Below, one piece after another: positions 17,782-26,291 of a stretch of DNA of 64,000 nt. Below the pieces are notes generated by a model. That model was not told the DNA's origin. It worked only from the letters and a program-made list of their open reading frames with translations, and did no database searches. This DNA comes from Alteromonadaceae bacterium 2753L.S.0a.02. GTDB lineage: Bacteria; Pseudomonadota; Gammaproteobacteria; Pseudomonadales; Cellvibrionaceae. The stretch spans positions 2,815,001-2,879,000 of the forward strand of contig VISH01000002.1 in the NCBI GenBank assembly GCA_007827375.1, read 5' to 3'. Position 1 is the first letter of the stretch. Each line of letters opens with the position of its first letter. Position numbers and translations under genes: made by a program.

Positions 17782-19569
17782 ATGACAATCACCTGGAAAC
17801 TATCACTAACGCAATTAACCAAAACGCGATCTTCCTTTTTACAAAGTTTGATCGTGGTTATTACGCTCTTGTGGTCGGCATGTGCCGCTGCGCAACAACT
17901 CAACGCCACGGTTGACAGAACCTCGATTGGAGAAGATGAAACGCTCACCCTGGCTGTACGATATTCTGGCGCTAGCAATGTTGCTGGCCAACCGGATTTT
18001 AGCGAGCTCAGTAATGACTTCGAAATTCTAAATCAATCCCAGAGCAATCAAATTCGAAATTTTAATGGCAGAGTCGAATCTTTCACGGAGTGGACCCTGG
18101 TCATCGCGCCAAGAAGGACGGGCAGTCTGCTTGTTCCACCTTTCAAATTTCAAGGGCAAAATAGCGACGCGGTAAGAATTGAAGTGCACGAAGCGAAAGC
18201 CTTACCACCTGGAATGGTACAGGAAGTTTTCATTGAAACTTCGCTGGATAAATCCTCAGCCTACGTTCAGGAACAGGTGATATTAAAGTACCGTTTCTAT
18301 TATTCGGTGAACATCGACGAGCTCGCCAAAGATGAACCTGAATTTAACAATGTTATTGTGGAGCCCCTCGAAGAAAGTCGCTACAGCAAAACCTTAAATG
18401 GCCGTCCTTTTCAGGTAGTGGAATTCAGTTATGCACTTTTCCCACAATCCAGTGGCTTATTAGAAATCCCGCAATTAACCTGGAATGCCCGTATTTCACG
18501 ATCACCCAGACGCAGTATTTTTGATTTTAATGGAGGTCGCTACGAACTTAAGCGACTTAAGACCGATTACAAAGCCATAAACGTTAAAGAGAAACCCGCA
18601 ACTTACCCCGTGGGAGCGCCCTGGCTGCCAACATCAGCACTGACCCTAGAAGAGAGCTGGGCCAACGACCCTACCCAGTTCAAGGTGGGTGAACCCATCA
18701 CCCGCACTTTGAATTTACAGGCCAATGGCTTAATGGCAGCACAGCTACCAGAAATCCACAGCGAACCCAAAGATACACGCGTTAAGTTTTACCCCGACCA
18801 ACCCAAACAAAACGACAAGTTAACGCCAAACGGCGTTATTGCACAACGCTTGGAAACCGCAGCTGTTGTTGTGGGTGAAGGTGGTGAGATCACGATTCCC
18901 GCTGTTAAGGTGCCTTGGTGGAACGTCGATACTGATAAGCTGGAGTACGCCGAGATTCCAGAACGTCGATTCCTCGTGGCAGCCAGTGAATTTAAGCAAC
19001 AGAACCAGGCTGCACGACAAAAAGCCATCGAAGAAACGCAGATTCAAAACACGGAACAAAATCATCAGAGCGCGCAAGTTGTCGAAGTCCAAACGACACC
19101 TTTCAGTATGTACCTGCTGCTTTTGCTACTAGCGCTTGCATGTGCTGTATTTGCGTTCTTATGGCTACAAACACTTAAAGCCTTGCGACAACTCCAAGCT
19201 CACGACACGCAATCTGGCGCGACAACTACTTCGAAGGCTTCTTCTGAAAAAGCGTTATTTAAAGAACTGCAAAATAGTTGTACAAACGACCCAAACCCAC
19301 AAAAAATCCGTCACAATACGCTTGTTTGGGCCAAGCAATTTTTCGGAAAAAATTCTACAAGCCTGAGTGATGTTTATCGCTGCAGCAATGATGAAACGCT
19401 TAAAGCGCAATGTTTGGCACTCGACGCGAAGTTGTTTGGCAGTGATTTGAACACGGAATCTACGGAAGCCTTCAATGCAAATCGTTACTGTGAAGCCCTT
19501 GAAAAACTTAGAACTTCATACACAAAAAAAGAGCAAGCTTCCCGAGAGAATCTTGCTCCACTTTACTAA
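17782..19569 (+). CDS. BatD-family membrane protein
   Basis: BatD proteins are envelope proteins of the MoxR/Bat cluster, linked to oxygen or stress tolerance in Bacteroides; the molecular role is unknown. The 595-residue product has an N-terminal signal segment (SLIVVITLLWSACAAA, about residues 26-40), tandem Ig-like beta domains (ATVDRTSIGEDETLTLAV, then VEPLEESRYSKTLNGRPFQVVEFSY), a membrane helix near 442-460 and a cytoplasmic tail. ATG 17782 is six bases after the previous stop, so it is the last gene of the cluster. Its final codons overlap a hairpin that reads as the csrA terminator on the other strand. Confidence 0.9.
   Translation: MTITWKLSLTQLTKTRSSFLQSLIVVITLLWSACAAAQQLNATVDRTSIGEDETLTLAVRYSGASNVAGQPDFSELSNDFEILNQSQSNQIRNFNGRVESFTEWTLVIAPRRTGSLLVPPFKFQGQNSDAVRIEVHEAKALPPGMVQEVFIETSLDKSSAYVQEQVILKYRFYYSVNIDELAKDEPEFNNVIVEPLEESRYSKTLNGRPFQVVEFSYALFPQSSGLLEIPQLTWNARISRSPRRSIFDFNGGRYELKRLKTDYKAINVKEKPATYPVGAPWLPTSALTLEESWANDPTQFKVGEPITRTLNLQANGLMAAQLPEIHSEPKDTRVKFYPDQPKQNDKLTPNGVIAQRLETAAVVVGEGGEITIPAVKVPWWNVDTDKLEYAEIPERRFLVAASEFKQQNQAARQKAIEETQIQNTEQNHQSAQVVEVQTTPFSMYLLLLLLALACAVFAFLWLQTLKALRQLQAHDTQSGATTTSKASSEKALFKELQNSCTNDPNPQKIRHNTLVWAKQFFGKNSTSLSDVYRCSNDETLKAQCLALDAKLFGSDLNTESTEAFNANRYCEALEKLRTSYTKKEQASRENLAPLY
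19524..19558 (-). terminator. Rho-independent terminator of csrA, inside the end of batD
   Basis: On the minus strand GAGCAAG (19558-19552) pairs with CTTGCTC (19537-19531); the stem can be lengthened by a TTC/GAA pairing inside. Seven T residues follow. It lies about 50 bases after the csrA stop and codes for the last residues of batD on the plus strand, so one sequence serves two functions. Confidence 0.8.
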
Positions 19570-19610
19570 AGTGATACCTAAATAAATTGACGAGGTCGCA
19601 TGGCGTTAAG

Positions 19611-19877
19611 CTATCCGTTGCCGCAGCCCTTTGTAATAAAACGGTACTTATCAAGGTCAAACGCGACGTCGTCTTTACTTTTTGAATGAGAGTCTACTAC
19701 TTCGTCCTCTTCTTTTTCCTGCTTAATTCGATCGTAGATTTCTTCACGATGCACGGTAATCTCTTTCGGCGCTTCAATGCCCAATCGCACCTGGTTGCCT
19801 CGAATAGCCAGCACCGAAATAGTCACGTTATCTCCAATCTTAATCGCTTCATCTTTTCTGCGAGTTAAAATTAACAT
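19611..19877 (-). CDS. csrA: CsrA-type mRNA-binding regulator with a C-terminal extension
   Basis: CsrA/RsmA dimers bind GGA motifs in mRNA leaders and control stationary-phase, motility and carbon genes. The first 55 residues are canonical: MLILTRRKDEAIKIGDNV, then GNQVR and HREEIY, with L4, R6, R7, V42 and R44 (the RNA-contacting residues of the family) all present. The protein is 88 residues against 61 in E. coli. The extra tail (about residue 56 on) is acidic and polar and ends KYRFITKGCGNG, which I do not recognise. ATG 19877 has AAGGAG seven bases upstream. It may be a paralogue of a standard CsrA elsewhere in the genome. Confidence 0.93.
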   Translation of the reverse strand: MLILTRRKDEAIKIGDNVTISVLAIRGNQVRLGIEAPKEITVHREEIYDRIKQEKEEDEVVDSHSKSKDDVAFDLDKYRFITKGCGNG

Positions 19878-19935
19878 AGCTTTCTCCTTAACTGTTGTGA
19901 AACTATACGTTTGTTAGTGAAAACCAGATGTTTCC

Positions 19936-20187
19936 TTAGCTTTCGAGTACAGAATACTGTCGCAAAGGCTTGCAAACTTGACCGCAACCGCCATTGCTTT
20001 GTCCTGCACCGTAGTGTTTCACGCCAACTTGTTTTCCCTGTTCACCCAGCAAGATTTCTGCCGGCTGGTGGGTGATGCAACAAGACATCACCCCGCGGTT
20101 GACACCATAGCGTCCCCAGTTACATAACGGCCTATCGGTGCCTTTAGATTTCTGCGGGCTCCGGTTAAACAGCTCTAAATAAACCAT
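19936..20187 (-). CDS. Doubtful small Cys-containing ORF between yceI and csrA
   Basis: A frame from ATG 20187 encodes 83 residues (89 from TTG 20205). It contains five cysteines, a CC pair and several Gly-rich turns (LCNWGRYGVNRG, GAGQSNGGCGQVC). I recognise no family. There is no good Shine-Dalgarno, and the frame starts directly after the yceI terminator. It could be a real small protein upstream of csrA, a gene remnant, or chance. Confidence 0.3.
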   Translation of the reverse strand: MVYLELFNRSPQKSKGTDRPLCNWGRYGVNRGVMSCCITHQPAEILLGEQGKQVGVKHYGAGQSNGGCGQVCKPLRQYSVLES

Positions 20188-20203
20188 TATGTTGGAGATA
20201 TTC

Positions 20204-20231
20204 AAAAAAAAAGGGGCCAGCAGGCCCCTTT
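20204..20231 (-). terminator. Rho-independent terminator after yceI
   Basis: A perfect stem AAAGGGGCC / GGCCCCTTT with an AGCA loop (20210-20231) is followed, on the minus strand, by nine T residues (20212-20204). It lies about 20 bases after the yceI stop. On the plus strand only TTT follows, so it mainly ends minus-strand transcripts. Confidence 0.88.
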
Positions 20232-20252
20232 ATTGTAATGAATCGCCTGGTT

Positions 20253-20846
20253 CTATTTCTTTATACCCTCAAAGGTCAACATAAGTTCCACTTGTGCTGC
20301 TGCAGGACCCAATTTTTTTGCCATGTCCAGCCCAAAGTCTTTTGGTGTAATCACAGCTCGACCTTCAAATCCCTCTCGATAGCCTCCCCAAGGGTCTTTA
20401 CCACCACCGATATGTTCAACATCAATTGTTATCGGCTTGGTCACACCGAACATCGTTAAATCACCGGTAAGTTTCGCTGTGTTGTCGCCAGTGGGCGTGT
20501 ACTTAGTGCTTTTAAAGCTCGCGCTTTTATACTTGTCGAAATTCAGGTACTTGGCACCAGCCAAATGCGTATCGCGTTCCGCGTGATTGGTATCGAGACT
20601 GGTCATATCAACAGTCACTTCGATACTGTTGCTTTCCGGTTTTTTAGGGTCGTAAGTAAACTGACCGGAAAATTCATTAAAGCGACCATACAACCAGCTA
20701 TACCCCAAATGCTTTACCCGAAACTGCACAAAAGCATGGGCGCCTTTGGTATCTATTACGTAATCGTCCGCTTGTACCACGGGTGCAGCGCTTAATCCCA
20801 TCGCGAAGACCACTGGCGCGATTGAATAACACAGTTTCTTTAACAT
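20253..20846 (-). CDS. YceI-family periplasmic lipocalin-like protein
   Basis: YceI proteins form an elongated barrel that binds isoprenoid-type lipids such as polyprenyl or quinone tails. The 197-residue product has a signal peptide (residues 1-26, ending AAPVVQA) and the family motifs YVIDTKGAHAFVQFRVKHLG, VDMTSLDTNHAERD, FKSTKYTPTGDN, LTMFGVTKPI and DFGLDMAKKLGP. It is a secreted periplasmic protein by sequence. It stands 110 bases after the cytochrome b561 gene on the same strand, a pairing seen widely (YceI with YceJ) and suggestive of quinone-related redox function. It ends with a strong terminator. Confidence 0.94.
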   Translation of the reverse strand: MLKKLCYSIAPVVFAMGLSAAPVVQADDYVIDTKGAHAFVQFRVKHLGYSWLYGRFNEFSGQFTYDPKKPESNSIEVTVDMTSLDTNHAERDTHLAGAKYLNFDKYKSASFKSTKYTPTGDNTAKLTGDLTMFGVTKPITIDVEHIGGGKDPWGGYREGFEGRAVITPKDFGLDMAKKLGPAAAQVELMLTFEGIKK

Positions 20847-20956
20847 GCAAAATCTCCTGATTTTATCGTTGGGTTAACATCATGATTAATGCAGTGTACT
20901 TGAACACACCAATCTAGAGGATTGAATTTTTCGAAGTGTATTATCGAATAAGTTGA

Positions 20957-21514
20957 TTAATTCCGTGGCATGCCCTTCCCTAGCATACGCTTGAGTGTCA
21001 TGTCCTTATCCAAAAAGTGGTGCTTCAGAGCGGCTAAGGCATGGAGTGCCGCTATCGCGATAATTGAATAGGCGCTGACTTCATGAACTTCCTCTGCAAC
21101 ATATTCCAGAGAGTCCACCCCCGTAATCACCGCCGGAATCGACAGAGACCAAAATATTTCGAGGCTTTGCCCTTTTGCAGTGGTGATGAGATAGCCACTG
21201 AAAAACATTGAAATAATCGCGGCGTATAAATACCAATGCACTAATTTTGCGATGACAATTTCCCAAGCTTTATGGGTATTCAACTCTCTAGGAACACCCG
21301 ATTTAAAACGCCAAACTAATCTGAAGAGTGTTAATACAACTAATAACACGCCAATACTTTTGTGCCATTCTGGTGCCAGACGATAGGCTGGGTCGTAATA
21401 GTCCAGGCTTTTCATCCAAAGCCCAAGCGTAAATAAACCAACAACAGTTACGGCCGTTACCCAGTGGATGGCAATGGTTAACCATCCATAATTTTGCTCG
21501 GAATTACGCAGCAT
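20957..21514 (-). CDS. Cytochrome b561 family membrane protein
   Basis: This 185-residue protein has four predicted membrane helices and the conserved histidines of the b561 family (IAIHWVTA near residue 16, WHKSIGVLLVVLTLFRLVWRF near 47, and a late IAIAALHALAALKHH). These would ligate two b-type hemes for electron transfer between quinone and a periplasmic acceptor. It begins eleven bases after the pepN stop and precedes yceI, so it may be cotranscribed with either. The E. coli counterparts are YodB and YceJ (CybB-like). Confidence 0.92.
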   Translation of the reverse strand: MLRNSEQNYGWLTIAIHWVTAVTVVGLFTLGLWMKSLDYYDPAYRLAPEWHKSIGVLLVVLTLFRLVWRFKSGVPRELNTHKAWEIVIAKLVHWYLYAAIISMFFSGYLITTAKGQSLEIFWSLSIPAVITGVDSLEYVAEEVHEVSAYSIIAIAALHALAALKHHFLDKDMTLKRMLGKGMPRN

Positions 21515-21525
21515 GCGGGAACCTC

Positions 21526-24192
21526 TTACAAGCTTTTTGTAACAATTTCATAAACGTCTTTGGACAGTTGTTGCACACCACCAATTTTTGATAATTGTTC
21601 ACGCATCAGTTTTTGGCGGTGTTCATCATATTTGTGCCATTGGGTGAGTGGTGCCACCAAACGTGCAGCAATTTGCGGATTACGCGCGTCTATCTCTATG
21701 ATTTGCTCGGCTAGAAATTCATAACCTGAGCCATTACGCGCATGAAATGCAATTGGATTTGTACCCGCAAAACCACCTATTAAGGCGCGTAGTTTATTGG
21801 GGTTACCCTTATCGAAGGCATCGTGATCAAGCAATTTTTTAACGCTTTCGAGCGCATCTGCAGCTGGGCGGCTCGCCTGAACGGCCAGCCACTTGTTAAG
21901 CACCAATGATTCGGTCTGCCATTTTTCATAAAAGGCTTGCAGCAGTTCACTGGAATCGCCAATGTGTTGATTGCTGTTGTGTACCAGCGCTCGCAATGCT
22001 GCGAGTTCATCAGTCATGTTTGTGGCTGTGCTCAATTGCTTTTTACACAGCGCCACACCCTGCTCACTTGCGGAAAACACCAGTGCGTCCAAACAACAGT
22101 TTTTTAAATACCGTTTCGCAATCGCCTGAGATGACACGGAAAATTCTTCAGATTCATCGGCCAACAGTTCATAGAGATTTAAATACTTTTCCTGTAGCGC
22201 GCTGCCCAGCTTGCGTTTTACTCGGTTACGCGCAAAGTGAATCCCTTCCACGTCAATCGGCGTTTTTAACTCAGCGAGATAAGCCTCACTGGGCAGTGCC
22301 AACATATAAGCAATCATGTGAAGGTCCACATTATCGCCCTGCTCAACCGCAACAATGGCTTCACTCAGAAGGTGATCGTGACAACTGATAATACGTTCAT
22401 CCACATCTGGTGCCGGGCTATTTGCCATGTTTGCGATAACCTGATCGATAACATCAACAGCCAATTGTTGACTGGCATCCCAACGGCAAAATCCATCGTC
22501 ATCGCGCGTGATAATACGCAGTAAATCGTCGAGCGAATAATCGTAGTTATAACGAACCGGTGCTGAAAAATTACGGAACAGTGACGGCACCGGTTTTTCT
22601 GTGACACCGGCAAATGTAAAGCTTTGTTCACTTTCAGTGATTTCCAATACGCAATGGCTAGCAGCATCTGATGTGCTGTTGTCAAGCTTCAGCGGCAAGG
22701 GCCCCTCAGTACCCAATAAACCTAGCGCCAGAGGAATAAGATAGGGCTGCTTCACCTCGCACTCAGGAGTGGCTCGACAGCTCTGTTTCGCCTTCAGTGT
22801 GAATGTTTGTTGTTTTTCATCATACAGTCCTGAAAGCGATACTTCGGGCGTGCCGGCCTGTTGATACCAATGCATGAACTGACTAAAGTCACGTCCGCTC
22901 ACGGTCGCCATGGCATTCACAAACTCGTTGATAGTAACGGCTTTACCATCGTTTTGTTCAAAATATAAATCACTGCCTTTTCGGAACATCTCCGGACCCA
23001 GAAGTTGGTGAATCATACGCACGACTTCAGCGCCCTTTTCATACACAGTGAGCGTGTAGAAGTTGGAAATTTCAATATACGAAGGCGGTTGCACAGGGTG
23101 AGCCATTGGACCAGAATCTTCCGCAAACTGGCGTGTACGCAACACGTTTACGTCTTCCACGCGTTTCACGGTTCGCGAACCCATATCGGCTGAAAATTCA
23201 GAATCGCGAAACACAGTGAAGCCTTCCTTCAGGCTGAGTTGAAACCAATCGCGACAGGTCACTCGATTACCGCTCCAGTTGTGAAAGTATTCATGCGCAA
23301 CTATGGCCTCCACCGACTGAAAATTATCGTCTGTAGTGGTTGCTTGATTGGCGAGCACGCAACTGCTGTTGAAGATATTGAGGCCTTTGTTTTCCATCGC
23401 CCCCATGTTGAAATCATCAACCGCCACAATCATAAAAATATCGAGATCGTACTCACGGCCATACACCTGCTCATCCCATTTCATGGCTTTTTTAAGCGAC
23501 GCCAGGGCATGGTCACATTTGTTCTGGTCTTTTGCTTCTACAAAGATACGCAATAAAATTTCTCTGCCAGACGCCGTGATGTAAGTGTCGTCTTGGTGTA
23601 CCAAATCCCCGGCCACCAACGCAAACAAGTAACAGGGTTTTTTAAAAGGGTCGTGCCATTTTGCTTGGTGCCTACCGTTCCCCAAATCATTTTTTTCAAT
23701 GGGGTTACCATTGGATAACAGCACCGGGTATTTGGATTTATCGGCAATTATCTCGGTATAGAACTCGCTCATCACATCGGGGCGGTCCAGATAGTAAGTA
23801 ATTTTTCTGAAACCCTCAGCCTCACATTGAGTGCAGAACATCTTTTGCGAGCGATATAGACCCTCAAGCGATGTATTGAGCTGCGGCTTGATACGTGTCG
23901 TGCACGTAAATTCAAAAGTATCAGGTACCTCATGTACCGTGAGAGTTTCTTCGTCTACCGTGTATTGCTGAGCGGTTAAAGCCTTGCCATTAATCGCCAA
24001 ACTCAGCAACTCCAATCCACAGCCGTCCAGCACCAAAGGAGTAGAATGATCTGCCAGACATTTCATGGCAAGCTTGGAATGTACCAGAGCATGGTCGTCG
24101 TAGAGTTCAAAACTCAATTCGGTTTTGTAAATGGAAAAGAGGGGTGCCTGATAATCTTTTAAATAAATTGCCCCAGGTCGTGCATCTTTCAC
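21526..24192 (-). CDS. pepN: Aminopeptidase N (M1 zinc metallopeptidase)
   Basis: PepN removes N-terminal residues from peptides in the cytoplasm. The 888-residue protein has the exopeptidase motif GAMENKG near residue 265, zinc-binding HEYFHNWSGNR near 300 and the downstream Glu in LKEGFTVFRD near 320. The long C-terminal helical domain is typical of the bacterial M1 enzyme. The start is GTG 24192, with GGGAGA upstream and MKDARPG as the N-terminus; no in-frame ATG precedes the conserved IYLKDYQAPLF. It begins after DUF1315 within a tight operon from nadK. Confidence 0.96.
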   Translation of the reverse strand: MKDARPGAIYLKDYQAPLFSIYKTELSFELYDDHALVHSKLAMKCLADHSTPLVLDGCGLELLSLAINGKALTAQQYTVDEETLTVHEVPDTFEFTCTTRIKPQLNTSLEGLYRSQKMFCTQCEAEGFRKITYYLDRPDVMSEFYTEIIADKSKYPVLLSNGNPIEKNDLGNGRHQAKWHDPFKKPCYLFALVAGDLVHQDDTYITASGREILLRIFVEAKDQNKCDHALASLKKAMKWDEQVYGREYDLDIFMIVAVDDFNMGAMENKGLNIFNSSCVLANQATTTDDNFQSVEAIVAHEYFHNWSGNRVTCRDWFQLSLKEGFTVFRDSEFSADMGSRTVKRVEDVNVLRTRQFAEDSGPMAHPVQPPSYIEISNFYTLTVYEKGAEVVRMIHQLLGPEMFRKGSDLYFEQNDGKAVTINEFVNAMATVSGRDFSQFMHWYQQAGTPEVSLSGLYDEKQQTFTLKAKQSCRATPECEVKQPYLIPLALGLLGTEGPLPLKLDNSTSDAASHCVLEITESEQSFTFAGVTEKPVPSLFRNFSAPVRYNYDYSLDDLLRIITRDDDGFCRWDASQQLAVDVIDQVIANMANSPAPDVDERIISCHDHLLSEAIVAVEQGDNVDLHMIAYMLALPSEAYLAELKTPIDVEGIHFARNRVKRKLGSALQEKYLNLYELLADESEEFSVSSQAIAKRYLKNCCLDALVFSASEQGVALCKKQLSTATNMTDELAALRALVHNSNQHIGDSSELLQAFYEKWQTESLVLNKWLAVQASRPAADALESVKKLLDHDAFDKGNPNKLRALIGGFAGTNPIAFHARNGSGYEFLAEQIIEIDARNPQIAARLVAPLTQWHKYDEHRQKLMREQLSKIGGVQQLSKDVYEIVTKSL

Positions 24193-24195
24193 TGT

Positions 24196-24456
24196 TTAGT
24201 CTCCCTTCTCCGTCTGCTGCCAATTAAGTGGTTGATCGTGGTTGGTTGCGCAAGGTGTTTTTTTAGGCGGAAGATAACCAGTACGCTGGTGTTCTGGCAC
24301 ATACTTCTGCTCGTAAATTATCACGGCCTGCATGCAGGTTTCGAGTTGTTGCTGTTGTAATTTTTCGCCATTTGGCCATCGGCCCGTTTCAATTGCCGTT
24401 TTAAATCGCGCAATGATTTCTGGCGTTAAGTTGCGAAGCAAGTCGTTGGTGTTCAT
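24196..24456 (-). CDS. DUF1315 (YeaC-like) family protein
   Basis: The 86-residue protein has the family pattern: LTPEIIARFKTAIETGRWPNG, then LQQQQLETCMQAVIIYEQKY and a final short basic region. The function is unknown; homologues such as E. coli YeaC are small cytoplasmic proteins. Its ATG overlaps the rhomboid TGA (ATGA) and its stop lies just before pepN, so it is part of the nadK-to-pepN transcript. Confidence 0.88.
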   Translation of the reverse strand: MNTNDLLRNLTPEIIARFKTAIETGRWPNGEKLQQQQLETCMQAVIIYEQKYVPEHQRTGYLPPKKTPCATNHDQPLNWQQTEKGD

Positions 24457-25307
24457 GATTCCCTCTTTGAGTGAGTACTGCCACTACGCCAGTAAACCTG
24501 TATTGCCGCATAGGCGATTCCGCACAGCAACCCCCCAAGATGTGCTCCATTGGCAATAGAGCCTGAAATAAAAAAATCGATTAATCCTGAAAATCCAAGG
24601 GCGAGCCAGAGAAGCATAAAAATGAAAACCCCTGCTGGCAGCTTTACTAAAGGGTTATTTGAAAAACGGTGCCAAACCAAGAGGTAGCCGAGGTAAGCGT
24701 AGACAACTCCGGAGAGCCCACCAAAAAGAACAAAACGTTCCCCAACACTCATGAAATACTGTATGTAGTTAGCACCTATGGCGCTAATTAAAAACAGCAA
24801 CAAATAATTAATCTTGCCGGTGAATATTTCAATGCGTCGCCCCAGCTCCCAAATCCAAAGGCCATTAAATAATATATGAAGTGTACCAAAATGCAGGAAT
24901 GCCGGGCTTAACAAACGCCACACCTGGCCCGATTCAAAAGCCTGCGGGGCCGGTAAAAAGCTCAATGGGTTTTCATAACGCGCATCAAATAAATATTCCT
25001 GATACAAATAGCCAAGCAAACCCAAAATAATGGTTAATAATGTTAACGGAAACAGATTAACAGCCTGATGAAAAGAGAGCCCCGCACCTTGCACTGCGGT
25101 ATTGTGAGCGGGTTCTTCGATCTCAACCTGTGGTGTTTCAAAATAAGCTTTCACTATTGAAAGCTGGCTGGCATCTGCAAGCCATAGTATTTGTTTGCCG
25201 CGTTCTTCCGTGAAGCGATGACTGACTTGACGGCCGTGTAAATAACGGTCGAGCTCCTCAAGTTGCGCTTCGCCGGGAAATTCAGCAACCTTAAACCAAC
25301 TCGCCAT
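24453..25307 (-). CDS. Rhomboid intramembrane serine protease (GlpG-like)
   Basis: Rhomboids cut substrates within the membrane. I start it at ATG 25307, overlapping the phosphatase stop (TAATG); the protein is then 284 residues and begins MASWFKVAEFP. An N-terminal soluble domain (about residues 1-65) is followed by six membrane helices. Catalytic motifs are HILFNGLW near residue 140, GLSGVVYAYLGY with the nucleophile serine near 198, and GAHLGGLLCG with the general-base histidine near 256. The start could be extended 15 codons upstream, but that part lies inside the neighbouring gene. It is coupled to DUF1315 at its end. Confidence 0.93.
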   Translation of the reverse strand: MASWFKVAEFPGEAQLEELDRYLHGRQVSHRFTEERGKQILWLADASQLSIVKAYFETPQVEIEEPAHNTAVQGAGLSFHQAVNLFPLTLLTIILGLLGYLYQEYLFDARYENPLSFLPAPQAFESGQVWRLLSPAFLHFGTLHILFNGLWIWELGRRIEIFTGKINYLLLFLISAIGANYIQYFMSVGERFVLFGGLSGVVYAYLGYLLVWHRFSNNPLVKLPAGVFIFMLLWLALGFSGLIDFFISGSIANGAHLGGLLCGIAYAAIQVYWRSGSTHSKRES

Positions 25308-26290
25308 TAAGCAAAGTGCCCGGCTATTGGGTCTTGTGTTACCGTGACCCACATGAATTTATCACCACTCAACTGCGCCTCGCCGTCGAACCTGTAGCTG
25401 GCAAGATGTCCGTATTTCACTGCGCTGTAATCGAGACAGGCGAGATTATCTTTTAGTGGATGAGGCGTCCCCTCCAACCAGTAGTGACCAATAAACACAG
25501 GAATTTGCTCGTGGCTGTATGAGACCAATGCCAGTTTCTGCTCACGACTCAAAGCGCGCTGCCGGATATCTTCCGGCAGTGGGTCGGGCTGAAAAACCAC
25601 ATCTCTAAACGTTTCCGGCGAGTCGGCCCAAAACTTGGTTCGAAAAAATCCTCGTTCGAGGCCATCTTTACCAATAATTTTGCGTCCATCAGGCAGAGAA
25701 AGATCAGTACCGCGCGTGAGCCGGTCCATAAACTTGGCTTCAAAGCTGCCGGGCAGCGCGGAATCCCGCACAAAATCCCGCGATACCGTATTGCTGTCGA
25801 ACTTACACCAGTAGGCTTCAATGAGCTCCTGATCCCAGCAGGCGTGTACCACGCGAAAGCCGGGCATTTCCAAAAACAGCGGCAGCGATTGAAACCAGTC
25901 GAGAAACATTCGCCATTCTTCGGGGTAGGATGCGAACTGATTGAGTGTTTCGGCGATTAATCGATTGTTGCGGGGGGTGTGCTCACGCACCCAGGTTTTG
26001 GGGCTCTGTTCCGGCGCTCTTGTGGTGTAGCCCAAGGCATCGTATTCATGGTTGCCCATCACACAATAGCCAGCTCCGGCATCGACCATGTTTTTAACCA
26101 CATGCAGGGCTTCGCGGATGCGTGGCCCACGATCGACAACATCCCCTAAGAAAATGGCTTTTCGCGCCGGATGACTAAACACAGGCCAGCCATTATGATA
26201 CTGGGCGGTATAACCAAGACGCTCAAGCAGAACACACAGGGTGTTGGCACAACCGTGGATGTCGCCGATGATGTCGTAACCCGTGTTCAT
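25307..26290 (-). CDS. PPP-family metallophosphatase (ApaH/PrpE-like)
   Basis: The 327-residue protein has the phosphoesterase signature spread as usual: GDIHG at residues 9-13, LGDVVDRGP near 48, GNHE near 75 and late metal-binding H in FIGHYWLEG. This matches the calcineurin-like PPP group that includes diadenosine tetraphosphatase and polynucleotide phosphatases. Which substrate it uses cannot be told from sequence. ATG 26290 starts right after the nadK stop (TAA at 26292-26294). The longer frame that reads back through nadK is not credible. Confidence 0.88.
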   Translation of the reverse strand: MNTGYDIIGDIHGCANTLCVLLERLGYTAQYHNGWPVFSHPARKAIFLGDVVDRGPRIREALHVVKNMVDAGAGYCVMGNHEYDALGYTTRAPEQSPKTWVREHTPRNNRLIAETLNQFASYPEEWRMFLDWFQSLPLFLEMPGFRVVHACWDQELIEAYWCKFDSNTVSRDFVRDSALPGSFEAKFMDRLTRGTDLSLPDGRKIIGKDGLERGFFRTKFWADSPETFRDVVFQPDPLPEDIRQRALSREQKLALVSYSHEQIPVFIGHYWLEGTPHPLKDNLACLDYSAVKYGHLASYRFDGEAQLSGDKFMWVTVTQDPIAGHFA

Positions 26291-26291
26291 T

